Source of the DNA: Rhyacophila brunnea
Taxonomy: Eukaryota; Arthropoda; Insecta; Trichoptera; Rhyacophilidae
Length of the DNA: 64,000 nucleotides
Direction of reading: 5' to 3'
Assembly (NCBI GenBank): GCA_022495005.1
Contig: JAGYXB010000446.1
Location: 372,001-436,000 of the forward strand
Part shown: in pieces, positions 23,884-36,525 of the stretch
How positions within the stretch are numbered: position 1 is the first letter of the stretch
How the letters are laid out: every line of letters begins with the position of its first letter
Notes under the pieces: model-generated
Told to the model about the DNA's origin: nothing
The model's database searches: none
What the model saw: the letters and a program-made list of their open reading frames with translations, nothing else
Made by a program: the position numbers and the translations under genes

Positions 23884-23957
23884 CGATATACATATTGTAT
23901 ACGAATCGTATTGAAGCAAAGTGGAGATACTACGATAATCGTTGTTCCAAAGCAGCA

Positions 23958-24577
23958 ACGGCCCACATGCTCGTCGTAGGTCAAAATTGAGTTTTTATTG
24001 TATTTTCAAACGATGATCATGGACACTCCTTAAACATTGTAGATAATCTATTTATATGATTTTGAAGCCTTATTATCCTTTATATTTATTTTAAACATTT
24101 GATGACTGCATAAATATTTTTGTTACATAAAATAGTATTCTTTTAAACCTCTCGCTCTAATGTTTTAGATTTGGTTACTGTGCAGTGGTGTTAAGGCATT
24201 TATAAAACCATTAGTAAATTAGACGAGATAATTTTTCACGATAAAAAATTATATTGATAATCTCTGTGATCCCAAATTTGACAAGAATTAGGCATTTTAT
24301 TATTCAAAAAATCGGCAAGATTAACACATTTGAAGATGATTCTAAAGGTACTTATTATAAGCTATATCTTTTACCATTCAAGTGTGATAAACATCTTACG
24401 AATATTGATTGCTTTATAATAATTATTGGCCTAAGAATAAGGTAGTGTTTTTTTTAAATACGCCATTTCTTTTGTCATTCCCCAGTGGTTAAGCTACAAC
24501 ATACGGTCATAGCCATAAATTGACAAACTATAATTAAAGTAGGGAGTAAAATGATATTGACGCGCGTGTTTGAACAT
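23958..24577 (+). repeat. Single-arm copy of the long inverted repeat
   Basis: This aligns along its whole length with the left arm of 49403-50764, from 'ggcccacatgctcgtcgtag' to 'gcgcgtgtttgaacat'. A 60-bp stretch around 24241-24300 is identical to both arms. It lacks the segment between 'ttttaga' and 'actgtgcagtgg' that both arms share in a longer form. No frame covers it. Confidence 0.85.
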
Positions 24578-24962
24578 TTAATAACTGAAATATCTTAGAT
24601 TTAACAAAAAAACTTTATTTGGAACCACTACAGAAACAGTGATTGTGACATGGCTAAGCACGTGATATCCGCTAGATGTACCTATAATCAACAAGCTGCA
24701 AACCAGTGACGTGATCATAAAGGAGTGAACCAAAAATTTCCAAATACCAAAAGTATTTTTCTTCATTGTGGTCTTCACGTGGTCGTAAATGTAGGCGATC
24801 ACTATTACCTGATTAATATTAGTATAAAGACTGTCGTAAAATGAAATTCTATCACTTACATTGAATGACATCTGGATTCAAAGACGCGCAAAAGGTTGCT
24901 GCCACTTTTGAAAAAGGTTGTTTTTCTTTATTTTCTATACAACTGTGATGAATTAATAATAG

Positions 24963-25373
24963 TGCCTGTACACGTGCATGGATTTACCAACAGAGTGTAT
25001 TTTAAACTATCGCGATAATAACTTTACTGTTCACACGTAAAAGTGCTGACTGTCTCGCCAATCTCATTCTTCAAGAGTAAGCGAGACGCGATGTTGTTAT
25101 TTTATGGTACTATTTGACAGGTCGTGAAAATCGGTTAACCTCAAAATGAGTCTCTGCGCGGTATAGTTTGTGTTTCCAGTAGGTTTGCCATTATCGTTCT
25201 ACTGCGAATGCGCATACGTCGCATGAAAATTCAGAAGCCACGATACTTTTTTGATCCATGCATGCAGTCTTGGAATTTTCATGATAATACGTGTTTACAC
25301 GTGCATTTTTTGTTATGGCTGCGATAATACATACTGTTAGCGGTAAATCCATGCACGTCTAAACGGGTTATAA
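24963..25373. mobile_element. TIR element, GTGCATGGATTTAC family, copy 2
   Basis: Ends 'cctgtacacgtgcatggatt' and 'aatccatgcacgtctaaacg' are inverted repeats. The interior aligns with 12772-13195 throughout. Confidence 0.75.
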
Positions 25374-25572
25374 TGGATCCGAGCTTTTAGTCCCAAATAA
25401 GAATACCTATACGTAATATTATTAATTATAATTCACTCTGATGCTTCGATTTTTTTACCTTGTGGTAAGTTCCCGCTCTTTGACACTAAGAAAAACACGT
25501 AGGTTATTACTTTATATATTTTATCGTAATATTTAGTTTTTGAAAATAAATAACATATTTTAAATATATTTT

Positions 25573-25648
25573 TCGAACTATTGCCGCCCCCTGAATCCTG
25601 CCGCCCGGGTGTTCCATACGCATAACACCCCCGCTTGACGCGTCCCTG
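25573..25648. mobile_element. hAT-6 right-end remnant
   Basis: 'attgccgccccctgaatcct', 'gccgcccgggtg' and 'gacgcgtccctg' follow the order of the right end of 58886-59453. The left part is not identifiable. Confidence 0.45.
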
Positions 25649-26449
25649 TTTTAATTGATTATCTTCTCGTTATATTACAGTGCTTTGCTGATTATATGAT
25701 TAGAATAGAAAACCTGTAAAACTGTTCGATTAAGTAAAAGTGTAGATACACGTACCTACACGTTTATGTGCATAGGTACCTAATCCCTCTACTAAAAATA
25801 TTAGAAATTGATACTAATAGTAATAACTAACAACAACTGTAAATAAAAAAAATGGTACTTAATTAAAAAGTGTAAACGTAATCGCTTGTAATAATTTGAG
25901 TACATTTTTCAATGGAGGTAATTACAGGTGTACCAACAGTATAGCGCGCATGATTCAAAAAGACGAATGTGTTGCCATAACGCGTTGAACCCCGTTCAAA
26001 GGGTTATAATCTAATTTTTGACATATTCTTAAATTTAAATAAAAAACTTATTTTGAATGATTTCTTTATACATTTTTATTAGTATCTACCTGAAATATTT
26101 CGTAGAACATACCCATTATATCAGCGACTAGCAGTAGCTTGATTCACACCACAAAAGCCAGTCATCAATAATATTAGGCAATTTTGTAGCTTCAATTGCA
26201 TGACTATAAATATACATACCACATAAACGTGAAGTTTAATAGTTTTGACAGAAGATATGACGTAGTTAGAGCGACGCCAAGTGAGAGAAAACGATGCATT
26301 GCGCTTCACGTAAGAGCAGTCAGAAATAATAATGGTAACAATTCGTGCGCAGTAGAAGAAATCGCAATCTGGACAATGTCAGCAAGGGCAATAGTTCTAC
26401 TCTATACCTAAGTACTAGTAATTTAATCGTACTCAGATAGGACGCAGGT

Positions 26450-26522
26450 AGATAAATTAGTAAAGCACATTGGTTGGAATCCGATGGATACCTACAGGCT
26501 TTAGTCCAGCCCAGAGTTTTTT
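26450..26522 (+). repeat. SINE family B, diverged copy
   Basis: 'tagataaattagtaaagcac', 'attgg', 'gatggatacctacaggcttt' and 'agtcc' follow the order of the copies at 1-162 and 29718-29885. The B box is degraded (GGCTTTAGTCC). Confidence 0.45.
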
Positions 26523-28119
26523 TCTTCTAATATATAATCTCCTATATATTATTATCCTACAGCTGTGCCCGTTTTTGCGAGCGATTGTGTGACTTATTCG
26601 TCATGTCCAATAGGTTTAAATGAAAAATTCAGTAGAGAAACGTTCTTTATTCAAGTATAAAAGTATGGAATTTGATAAATTTCGTTGTGTTTTAGGGTTT
26701 TTTAGGGTTATTTTGACTGTTTTACAATAGATTTTCGATCGGCACGTGACTTTTTTACAACACATATTAATTAGGGAATTTATTTTTTCGATGTGTTTGC
26801 AACACTGAAAATATTATATTTCAAAATGGCGGCTACTCCGTCAATCGTAATGACAATATGATAAATAATGCCTTTGTATTAGAAACAAGAGATGTTTATT
26901 TAGGTTTTGGTGACTTTTCGAAACGAATACTACTCTCAATCAAGTGATTTGGCGAATTGTTTATGTTTTAGTGAATTTTTAATCCGGATATTATTCTCAA
27001 TCAAGCGATTTGGTGCGATCTTAATTAACATAATATTACGCTTTCAGTAGAGGTTAAATAAAACTACCTAATACATGTGTACCTATATTATATTAAAACA
27101 CTATACTTATCCTAATAATACATTCAATCGTTTGAAGTTGTTATTAGATAATATAAAATTATAATATTAGATTCATATTACCGGCGAAGTATACCATGTC
27201 ACATCAATCTGACAGCTGTATGTTTATGATGTGTCACCGTCACCATTCTAATTTAAGTTGTGAAGCAAATACCTATTGTGTATCTACTGTTGATGAAGTT
27301 ATACGACAGGTAAGTGCATATGCTCCTGATTTAAAACATCATTCTGGTTTTCTGGTCATTATGACATTATTTTAGTGCAACACTTGACGTATATTATTTA
27401 CGGTCACATTCATATCTGATATTATATTTTTAGACCGTGAAAAACAATATATTATGTATTTGTCAGGTCCACGACATTATAAGCCGACATGTTAGCCACT
27501 CAGTCATTGTGGGTTTCAAAAACCTGAATCAATCCAAACCTTCATCAAACTGTTCAAGCAAAGTAATTCCATTCCTTTCGTACACAAATTATGTTATCAA
27601 ATTTGTGATAATATTTACCTAGGTACCTATTCAAATCATTATTATAATCACCATCATCCTCGATCAATCTACTGTTAGATGAAGTTCTCTCCAACCTAAT
27701 TCTATTTATCTGGTAATATAGTAATTACGGTGAGTACGTAGATATGTATATATTAATGTATAACGATGGTATTTGAATTTAAATTGTAATGGATTTCATA
27801 TATAACATATTTTGTGATAGGTACGTTGTCTTGACTTTCAAATTATTAAGTTATTTAAAATAATAGTATTATGCACTATTCTGCTCACGTTTTTCAATTA
27901 TGTTTGATAGTACCGATCAGTGTTACATTTTTCAAACTGTTTGAAATTGGACCCACTGAAGTAAATTTATTTATTATAAGTATTGAGGTCAATTATTCTC
28001 TTTCCCCAATTATGAAATGTGGTGTTAAAACTAACTATTTTCACTCTCCAGGTTAGGTTTGGTTTGGTCTAAAAAGAAAGTTGTAAAATCTCATGTCCAC
28101 CTCTGCGGCACATTTACTA
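26523..28119. other. No gene seen; short direct duplication
   Basis: 'ctctcaatcaagtgatttgg' near 26934 and 'tctcaatcaagcgatttggt' near 26996 repeat about 62 bp apart. A LINE-tail word is near 27663-27700. Nothing else supported. Confidence 0.35.
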
Positions 28120-28181
28120 CAGATTTTTTTATGTTTACGATAAATGGATGTTAGCCACTCGGTTAACCTATTATGTCCATA
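28120..28181 (-). repeat. SINE family A body fragment
   Basis: 'atggatgttagccactcggt' and 'taacctattatgtccatac' match the body of family A copies. It ends where the next element begins. Confidence 0.4.
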
Positions 28182-28183
28182 CT

Positions 28184-28335
28184 GGTACAGTTCGGTTATG
28201 AGGAATACAGCGAAAAACACATTTTGAAAATAGCTGATATACTGGATTATTTGTTAGGTTAACCTAACCAAACCTAACATATCGGCTATTTTCAAAATGT
28301 GTTTTCCTCTGAATACCTCATAACAGAACTGTACC
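28184..28335. mobile_element. Palindromic CCTAA element, near-complete hairpin
   Basis: Left arm 'ggtacagttcggttatgagg' and right arm 'cctcataacagaactgtacc' are inverted repeats. The inner arms 'aacacattttgaaaatagct' and 'tattttcaaaatgtgtttt' also pair, and the centre is 'gttaggttaacctaac'. Same family as 6509-6711. Confidence 0.75.
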
Positions 28336-28734
28336 GCAGAATCTTATTAATTGCATTTTTTGACATTTATCCGACTGTCATTTATTTTATCAGCTTTACA
28401 ATAATTCACAATAACAAACATAGACTAAAATATTTTTATTCGAACTTTTATATTCAAAGACAACGTAAACATAATTATTTTTAGGGAGGTAAATTATTAA
28501 AAATGACATTTACTATAGGTAATTATTACACAACGTATATAATATTATTTCATTTTATATTGTAAATATTTTATTACATAATATTAGTAAAATGCATGCG
28601 TGCGTATAAGCAAATAAAATAGTGAATTATGATAATTTCATACCCTAATCACACTATGAGTCGTCTACGTCGTATTATCCATTATTTCCATTCGCGTGGT
28701 TATATAGAAGAATTAATATGTATCACTATGCTTA

Positions 28735-29165
28735 TTCGCATTCCACTACTGGATGAAGGTTGTATCAATAATCCTATTGGTCATATGAACTGCTATATCT
28801 ATTAAAATTGGTGATATTAAAATTTACCTTCCCATTTATATCGTCATTATTATCATGAACCAGGATCAATCCACTGCTCGATGAAGGCCTCTCAAAACTA
28901 ATTCCATTCCTGTTTCATATATACATTGCTGCATTTATCAAATATTTCAACATAATATATTCATTTCATCGTTATCATCATTAGACCAGGTCAATCCACT
29001 GCTGGATGAAGGCTTCTCTAAGCCGATTCTACTCTTTTTGGTCCTATGAATAATCGCTATATAATATACATAATCTACCTATTTATAATGCCATTATCAT
29101 AATCAGTTTATATCAATACACTGCTGGACGAATTCTTTTCCAACCTAATAATTACTTCCTCTCAG
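28735..29165 (-). repeat. Degenerate tandem array of LINE-tail units
   Basis: The word (T)CCACTGCTGGATGAAGGCCT or a close variant occurs near 28743, 28870, 28995 and 29118, so spacing is about 120-127 bp. Each is preceded by 'atcat(c/t)at' words. Read on the minus strand, the word encodes the EAF-I-Q-Q-W end of RTE-like LINE pol. Units between are strongly diverged. Confidence 0.6.
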
Positions 29166-29717
29166 ATCTATATGTTTCTTCTTTTATCAACATTTGTTTC
29201 GATATGAACGTCCCGCAGCGTGAAACATATTATCGCTAAAATTTTAATTCAATTTTTTTTTTTTTTTAATATTATTCTATGGCTGCAACCATTTTTTTAG
29301 ACAATGAAACAAAATAACTTAATAGTTTAAATTTATTTTTTATATGGCTAACCTTCTTCTATTACATTATATTCAATCGCAATCAAATTGTCAGGTATTA
29401 TGCTAGGTCTAGCAGCCTGGGATGGTATCAGATGACATCCTGAAGGCCAAAATCCATAATAGACTATACATATGACGCTAAATTTATATCGACAGTAACG
29501 ACTTGCAAATTGTAAAAGTAACAAATCAGCGACATGCCAAACGGCGCCGTCTCTGCATACTTCACAATTTTATTAAAATCCAATATCATTTCATTAGGAC
29601 GCCAAGCTGTCAGCAAGACCTAGCGAGACAGACTGGCGAGAGCCAGCTGGCTCAGCTAGTATATTATAATACGAGTATTATGTATTTTTCTGAGGTGTTT
29701 TTAAAATAAATTATATC

Positions 29718-29885
29718 TATAGCCAACGTTATAACGCAATTCGATAAGCATTTCATGTAACAACTACTTGTTAAAATTGTCGTAATTGAGTAAGATGACG
29801 GTAGATTAACTGTTAAGCACACTGGCGCGAATTCAGCGGATACAGGTTCAAGTCCGGAAGGGTGTCGTATTTTTTCTACTAAAAG
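29718..29885 (+). repeat. SINE family B, best copy
   Basis: The A-box-like 'tagattaactgttaagcac' and perfect B box GGTTCAAGTCC (29845-29855) are followed by 'gggtgtcgtattttttct'. Homology with 1-162 extends about 90 bp upstream of the tRNA-like part, so the element has sequence on the 5' side as well as a short tail. Confidence 0.65.
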
Positions 29886-30129
29886 ATTTTTTCTAGTGTG
29901 TATATGCATGAGATGTGTGATCAATATATTATAGAATTTTACATTCTCAAATCTTGTGTTTTATTCAGTGAATAAAATAAATAGTTTATTATTTATTTAA
30001 TTTTAATAGTAATGTTACGTCTGCATATAATAATGTGCATTAAAGTTTGTCACGTAAAGAAGAAAGAAGATTACATGGGGAAAGTTCAAATATCAAATAA
30101 TATTTTGAAAGCTTCAGACACATTCACGC

Positions 30130-30420
30130 AACCGAGCCCCTGAGTGTTGCCGCGTTGTAAAATAAGAGGAATCCACCACGCTGTGGCATCACACGTCATC
30201 TATTAAGCTCGCGTCCGACATCTTCTTTGATGAGTCGTCGTCGGCCGTAAATATTTTCTCGTTTCTTTTAACATTTCAATTAAAACATAATTTCCGAGGC
30301 GAGAAGCGGCCAATGGGAAGGCGAGCGGCGAGCCCCCTTTGTTTCCACACCGTCATTCGTGATTAGCCGTTTGTTGCGTGGACACCGCGATCTGCGTCTA
30401 CGTCCACCTGGCAATAAATT
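30130..30420. promoter_or_regulatory. GC-richer single-copy island, possible regulatory DNA
   Basis: This stretch is clearly richer in G+C and CpG than the surroundings and shows no match to any repeat in the window. It contains 'ccaatgggaaggcgagcggc' (a CCAAT-like word) and a pyrimidine-rich run. There is no TATA/Inr arrangement that would fix a start site. A conserved non-coding element is possible; this is inference from composition only. Confidence 0.25.
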
Positions 30421-30973
30421 AATAATATAAACTACAACTTTCTTTTAACTAATAAACCACTTATAATGTTGATCCCTGATAACTATCTTGGGAATAGGGA
30501 GCATCAGTTGTTTATTCTCCCGTGGAGCAGAACTAACCTGCCATTGGTGATGCCAATTTGGAGGACAATAACTCTGTTCAACTAAATCGCTTCGGATATT
30601 GATATATTCCATCTACGTGAGGACGAGTATATGTGGACGTTGTTTTATAACTTCATAAAATAGGGTCCACTTAGCTCATTCGTTGTGTTTCCATGCTTTA
30701 TAATTTATATATATTTTTTACAATTTTTCTAGGTTTTTCCTGTTCCTTTTAATTTACTTTTCATACTGTTTTTGTGATACTACATAATATATTTATTTCT
30801 TCTTTTCACTGTTTCTTTGTTTTTAAATGTCATGTTGTGAACGTCTTAAATTTATAATTTGTAATGTTCACGGTATGTAAAAACTAAATAAATTTTAATT
30901 TAAATTTGAATATCTATAACTCTCTCAAGGCTAGCATCTTGGTGAATTATTATTTAAGCTCACTGAATTCTTA

Positions 30974-31178
30974 TTATTTATAGTCGTTATCCTCACCGCT
31001 AATGGCCACGACCTTCACTGATTGAATAGGTTTCATTACCTTCAATGATCCATTCTCTCCTGCACTCCACAGTTCACAGATCGAAGATCCTTCAATAGAG
31101 AAAAGCACGTTCAGTGGCGCGTTTAATGACTTTTTGACGGAGGTCTTATTTGATTCCAAATGTATCCGATTAAAATCT
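30974..31178 (-). other. Candidate coding exon or relic, unrecognised
   Basis: On the minus strand a long T-rich tract ends 'attaactggag', then an open frame reads DFNRIHLESNKTSVKKSLNA, PLNVLFSIEGSSICELWSAG, ENGSLKVMKPIQSVKVVAIS, GEDNDYK and a stop. Composition is protein-like and less AT-rich than the flanks. In-frame upstream residues give TGDFNR, which resembles the (T/S)GDFN motif of LINE endonucleases, but the residues after it do not fit that family. A 17-bp inverted repeat (GATTCCAAATG(T/C)ATCC) overlaps its start. There is no in-frame ATG. I cannot name it. Confidence 0.28.
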
Positions 31179-31976
31179 CCAGTTAATAAAAAAAAAACAA
31201 ATCAAAAAAATCAACTAGGATGCATTTGGAATCGAGTTAAACCTGCGCCGATGCGTTGCAACTGCCTGCCACCTCGTAGAATTCATATTCCAAATACTAA
31301 AAGAGTTTCCTATGATAGGATGAAACAAGATGTATATATATTGTGCGTACCTATGTCCATATACTTAAAGAAAAATAGTAATATATTATAAATTCTACCT
31401 TAAATATTCCCAAAAAGGTTATTAGTATAGAGAAAAATGCCATAAAATTGTTTCTTGAACATTATGGATTAGAATGACATTACTCGTCTGAAGATAATAA
31501 AATTATATGTAGACACATAATAATTAATTTATTATTGGTCCAATTGAAAAAAAATAAAGTATATCTATAGAACAGTCATTAATTGTTTGATAAATTGATC
31601 CAGTTTATATTAAAATCTATCTTTTTGTATTGTTAAAAAAACAGTGTTTAATACTACCTACTAATGAAACTTACATAATATAATTATTAGGTACACGAAT
31701 TGCATGACTTTTCTCTTGCCAGAAGATACGAAATGGACATGTGGAGGAGATTAGTGACGTACCTACTTATTTATATCTTACAAAAAAAGTAGAAATAAAA
31801 CAACTCTATTTTGTTTTTATCTCTAATTTTGTTATGTTATAAACACTGGCGCACGCAACACAGGGGTTTTTCAATAAGAATATTTTTTTAATGAGTAAGT
31901 AATTAAATAATGAATTGCATTAAAATTGTAAAATTTTCTTTCCATGTTCTGTATCCATATCCATGAAAAATAAATG

Positions 31977-32070
31977 TTGAGCATGTGGCTGACATCCATT
32001 TCTCGTAAAAAACACAAAAATCTGTAAATACAACCTCTACCCATATGATGTTCTTAGAATCAGACATGGT
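31977..32070 (+). repeat. SINE family A, 5'-truncated copy
   Basis: 'gttgagcatgtggctgacat', 'ccatttctcgtaaaaaac', 'aaaatctgtaaatacaac' and 'cagacatgg' are the 3' half of family A as seen at 61609-61745. Confidence 0.6.
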
Positions 32071-33326
32071 TTAATAAAATCATAGGTAATAACTATTTTC
32101 ATCTAATTTAACATTATAATATAGTACAATATATTCGTATATTTTTCAATGGTAATCATTCGATATATGTATTTTATGACAGATTAATATAATTATTATT
32201 ATCGGAATGTTCTTTTATCCATTCAAAAAATGCTAAATTCAAAATGATCTTAGTTAATATCTCGCAGTCGACAGAAAAATAGTTATTAACATTTTTTTTA
32301 ATTGTATACAATTATTATAGCTATTGTAAAATGGAATTTTAACAAGTAAATGACAATATTTTAATAATTGTTTATTTAAATTATTTCAACATCATAGCTA
32401 CATGTAAACCTATGACTGATTGAGCAAGATACATTAATTTATCGTATCTCAGAGTACCTACCTATCCTTTTTTCTGATTTTTTCATTTTAATACAAAAAA
32501 AGTTTTTTTTTTCAAAATAATGTAGATTGGTTATTATTGGAATTTTTCAAAGGTAGGTACTCTGATTAAATCAAATAAAAATATGCTTGCGATATTGTCC
32601 GGTTCACTTTTTGTTATTACCCGTTTTTTAAGAAATTGAAAACCCCTGATCGTTTGCCAAGCTTGAGGTGATTCTCTTTCTTTTACTGCCCAGTTAAAGT
32701 GATTATTTTTTTTAATAATATTTTTAGGGTTAAACAATAATTTATATACATGCCTACCTACCTTCAGATATATGTCTTATAACTTGCGTTAAAATTTGAT
32801 AATTGTTTTTTTTAGTTTATCCCAAAAATTCCTCTCCTACCTATTATGTAGGATACTGACAGTTTTAATAAAAACTTAAAATATCTTGCCGTTTGCAGAT
32901 TAAGTAGTCAAAATGTGTCGATTATAGAATTGGTGATAATCACTGATAGATAAAAATAGGAACAGGAAGGTTTGTAACTCCATACAGTTATCTTATCATG
33001 GACTTGTTTATATTAATGGCACTCAGAATTATTGTGAAGTGAAGATACGAATTTTATATTTAGATTGTCGAGACCATTGTCCTAGTGATTGAATACAACA
33101 GGTTTACTGTTTTAGATTTTATATTTAGTTATCAAAAACCCCAATAATTTATTATAAATATTGCATTAAGTGGACACTGGAGTATTAAGCAAAGAAATAA
33201 TCATCATTTATGACGATGGTGTATTTAAGATCAATACAAATGGTCGGTAAAGTGTAAAATGTATTTTAATCGTCGTAATAGTTTTTTTATAGTCTTACCA
33301 TACTCTGTTAAATTGGAATTAAATAA
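32071..33326. other. No gene seen
   Basis: AT-rich; the 67-codon minus frame at 32534-32737 is not recognisable. Confidence 0.4.
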
Positions 33327-33770
33327 TTACAAGATAAAAAGAACTTATTATATACAACGTTTTTAAATTTTCTGTTGAATCACATAAACTTGACTTGACT
33401 AGCTTAAACGATCAAAAAAAATTGTACTTGATTGAAATAATACTGAAGTGTCATTTTGACATGTCATATTGATTTCTATAGTAACGCACGTATATATTAA
33501 TAATTTAGTTGCTAGGAACCCAGACCCCTAGCAACCAATAATGGTGTCGAAATAACTTTTCATACAAAACAGAATTAACTGAAAATGAATTCAATTCTAC
33601 TTAAAGATGGCTAAAAGTATTAAAAGATGCATTGGCATCGTGTTCTGATATATTCTAAAAGTTTCAAATGTCTAACTAGTCGGGAAGTTAGTTAAAAATC
33701 GATTTCAAGATTTGTACCGGACAAAGAACCACCGGACAAATAAGAATACGAGCTAAGAAAAACGTTGTAA
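33327..33770. repeat. TTACAA...TTGTAA interspersed repeat, copy 2
   Basis: Starts 'ttacaagataaaaagaactt' and ends 'gctaagaaaaacgttgtaa'. Very close to 14082-14566 with small deletions. Confidence 0.7.
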
Positions 33771-35048
33771 AATACACTTTACCTATTATTTAACTATTTC
33801 TATGTGAAATATGAGCGTAAATAATGACAAAATGTGTTCATTAAAACATAGTCATACAAAACTAGTAAACGTGCGTCGCATCTTAGGTTATTCTGTCTAT
33901 AAGTATGTATATTAAATTTGTATTACTCCACCATTGTGAGTGTCATGTCATGGGTAATTGAAATATGTAGGTACTTGTACTATTATATTCTTTGAAGAAC
34001 TATTTTAATTCAATCAGCAAATATATCTCATATCTTACAAACCTTGTATCTTCTGTTTCTTTATTATTCTTTTATATGATATGTATTCCTACGCTTATTA
34101 ATAAAACACTGGCAATAGGTATATTATTAAGAATGTGTGCGAAAAGAAAAGTCAAATTTTTAAAGAAAAAAAATGAGTCGATTCAAATGCACTGAATGAG
34201 TATATTTCATACAGAAACATTAACAACTTATGCAATAGGTACTCAATATTTCTTTGGCTCTTCTGAAAATTAGTTATTTTAGAATTGTCTTCTCTTTAAT
34301 TTAGCATATAAATTTTACTTCTTTAGCAATTTGATACAATATGTTCTTAGTAATTATACCTACAACGCCTTATAAAAACCTTCCAATTAGATACATCATC
34401 ATAATTTTCTTATGCAAATTCACGGAGGTCGGAGAATATAACCTTATTATTATAATATCCTTACATTTTATGTTTTTCGTACTAAACTACTTTTTCTCTC
34501 TGTTTTACATAAATACATAAAATCAAGTTATACTTAGCTAATCGTCCGGTTTACTGCAAACCACTTTATTTCACTTGAAAGATGTATTTAATGACACCTT
34601 TTAGATCGGTTAAATGATACTTACGGCATATAAATGGCCTCAACATTACATTTTATGTATGTATTGCCGTTTCAAACAATTAGGGGTGGCTTTTTACTAC
34701 ACTAATTTAAGTACACTTATAATATTATATTATTCTCTTCTCTAACGATGGCTCGTCTTTTTTTTGTCGGGACCTCATGACTGAGGATCGTAACCAGCGG
34801 GGTGAAGGCAAACCGAGGGGAATCTATTTTTAATCTGGATTTTTCTGATTATTAAAGTCGTTGGTGTTGGTACGCTTTGCCATTCATAAGCTTCTCATCA
34901 TCTTCCTCTAACAGCACGTTTAAAAAGCGTCTAGCCTTTGCCTATCCCGTGGTTGTTATTAGTGCATTTCTTCAGTATAAAATATGGTAGCCGTAGTCAA
35001 CTGAATTATTTTAAAACACTGTCATATATAGGTATCTTATCTATACTA
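33771..35048. other. No gene seen; GC-richer piece near 34745-34970
   Basis: 'gacctcatgactgaggatcg', 'aaccagcggggtgaaggc' and following words look like the tail of a retroelement copy read on the minus strand, but no frame or partner copy confirms this. Confidence 0.3.
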
Positions 35049-35253
35049 CAGCGCTCGACAGTTTTTTGAAGATATTCACATATTTATCAAATTGTATGTG
35101 TTTTTTATTAAAATAAGTGTATTAGATTTTCTATTATATGGTTTATCTAGCTCATTCGATCAAATTATTTTTTCCACGAGACGGAGCGATAATTTTACCG
35201 ATTTCACGAACAGGAACGGCGCTCCGGTGCGCTCCGGTCCATTTCGAGCCCTG
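35049..35253. mobile_element. hAT-3 non-autonomous element (205 bp)
   Basis: Left end CAGCGCTCGACAG and right end CATTTCGAGCCCTG. Identical octamers CTATACTA at 35041-35048 and 35254-35261 flank it. Inside the right end is 'gctccggtgcgctccggtcc'. Confidence 0.88.
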
Positions 35254-35824
35254 CTATACTATGAGAAATAGTAAGTAAATACAAAAAGTTTCAGTTTGCA
35301 TTCTTACGGATTTACCATTTGAAAAAATATATATACCGATATGATTACGATGCCACAACGGTAAACAATGAATAATTGTAGTGGAAATCAATAAAAATAA
35401 AACTTATTCCGTCCCAGTGACGTTGGCACAACCTTTATTCTGGGTGTATATGTGAGAATCCGCTCGTACCGAGAAAGTGCAAAATACTTTGTAGAAATAC
35501 AAACAAAAAAAAACAGAATGTCCATTACAAATTACAAGATAATTTAACTTCTCCTGGTATTCAATAATGAATTATTATTAACAAGTAGTCCTTTCGAATG
35601 GCATCTGAATACTTACCTACATACATTAGCTTTAATGTTGTAAACGAATAATATTGACTATAAATATACCTCCTCAAGCAATAATTCCTTACTTTATTTT
35701 TATATTGGATATGCGGCCTCAATTATATTATTATGTAGGAACATTATTTAATGATAAGTTCAATATAAAAACAATACTAAGCATGCAGCATATATTTAGG
35801 TACTGATTTCTTGGTGTCTGTCGA

Positions 35825-35935
35825 CAAGATGGCAAGCGGCCTGATCGTATAAATATTACGATAATTCCATTGGGGAGAAGGATATTGCATGGTTTGGGAT
35901 GCCATATATGACAATGTGGTGGATACACTTGTCTC
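35825..35935. repeat. Possible short interspersed repeat fragment
   Basis: 'agatggcaagcggcctgatc' followed by 'ccattggggagaaggatatt' resembles a repeat word common in insect, especially lepidopteran, DNA as I remember it. No second copy is in the window, so this rests on recollection. Confidence 0.25.
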
Positions 35936-36525
35936 TATTCTCTCTCACGTGAATTAATCAGTTGAATCACCAGGTTCAGCAGCTCTTTCAGCTGGGTCTA
36001 ACACAGTCAAAAAATACGACTATCTATCACCAAATTATATAGTCGCGTGGGTTACGACATATTTGGGCCTTCTGATTTTAAGAGAGTGGCTGAGATCAGT
36101 CGAAACTTAACTGATGAAGAGGTGAATGCTGTTCAAATGAGTACCTGATATGGCGAATTAGCATAGAAATACAAAGAATTACTGCAGTCGCTGTTTTAGG
36201 AACTCCGGCGAGGCTATTTTAAAATATCACTTAACTTCAATATTTTCTACGACATAAATCTATGTGAAGTTTCTAAAGTTTTTCAACTCTAGTTCTAATT
36301 AAAAACGATAAGCTGTCGTCCTTGAAGGGTCTTGACCGAGAACTTCGGGTTGCTCTTTCAAATATAAAGCCAAATATAAAACTTTTATGTTCATTGTAAC
36401 AAGCTCAGGTATCACATTAATTAGTTATTATTGTATAATAATTATGTTATATCGATTAAATAAGTAAATACATTTATTATTATATTTATAATACAGATAC
36501 CTACAAGGAAATATATACATTTATT

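Noticed and set aside
28735..29165. CRISPR-like array of evenly spaced words
   Set aside because: Eukaryotic context, diverged units, and the word encodes a LINE C-terminus; no spacer-repeat logic.
30722..30900. Possible terminator or poly(A) site cluster (AATAAA and T-runs)
   Set aside because: AATAAA occurs throughout this AT-rich window by composition alone.
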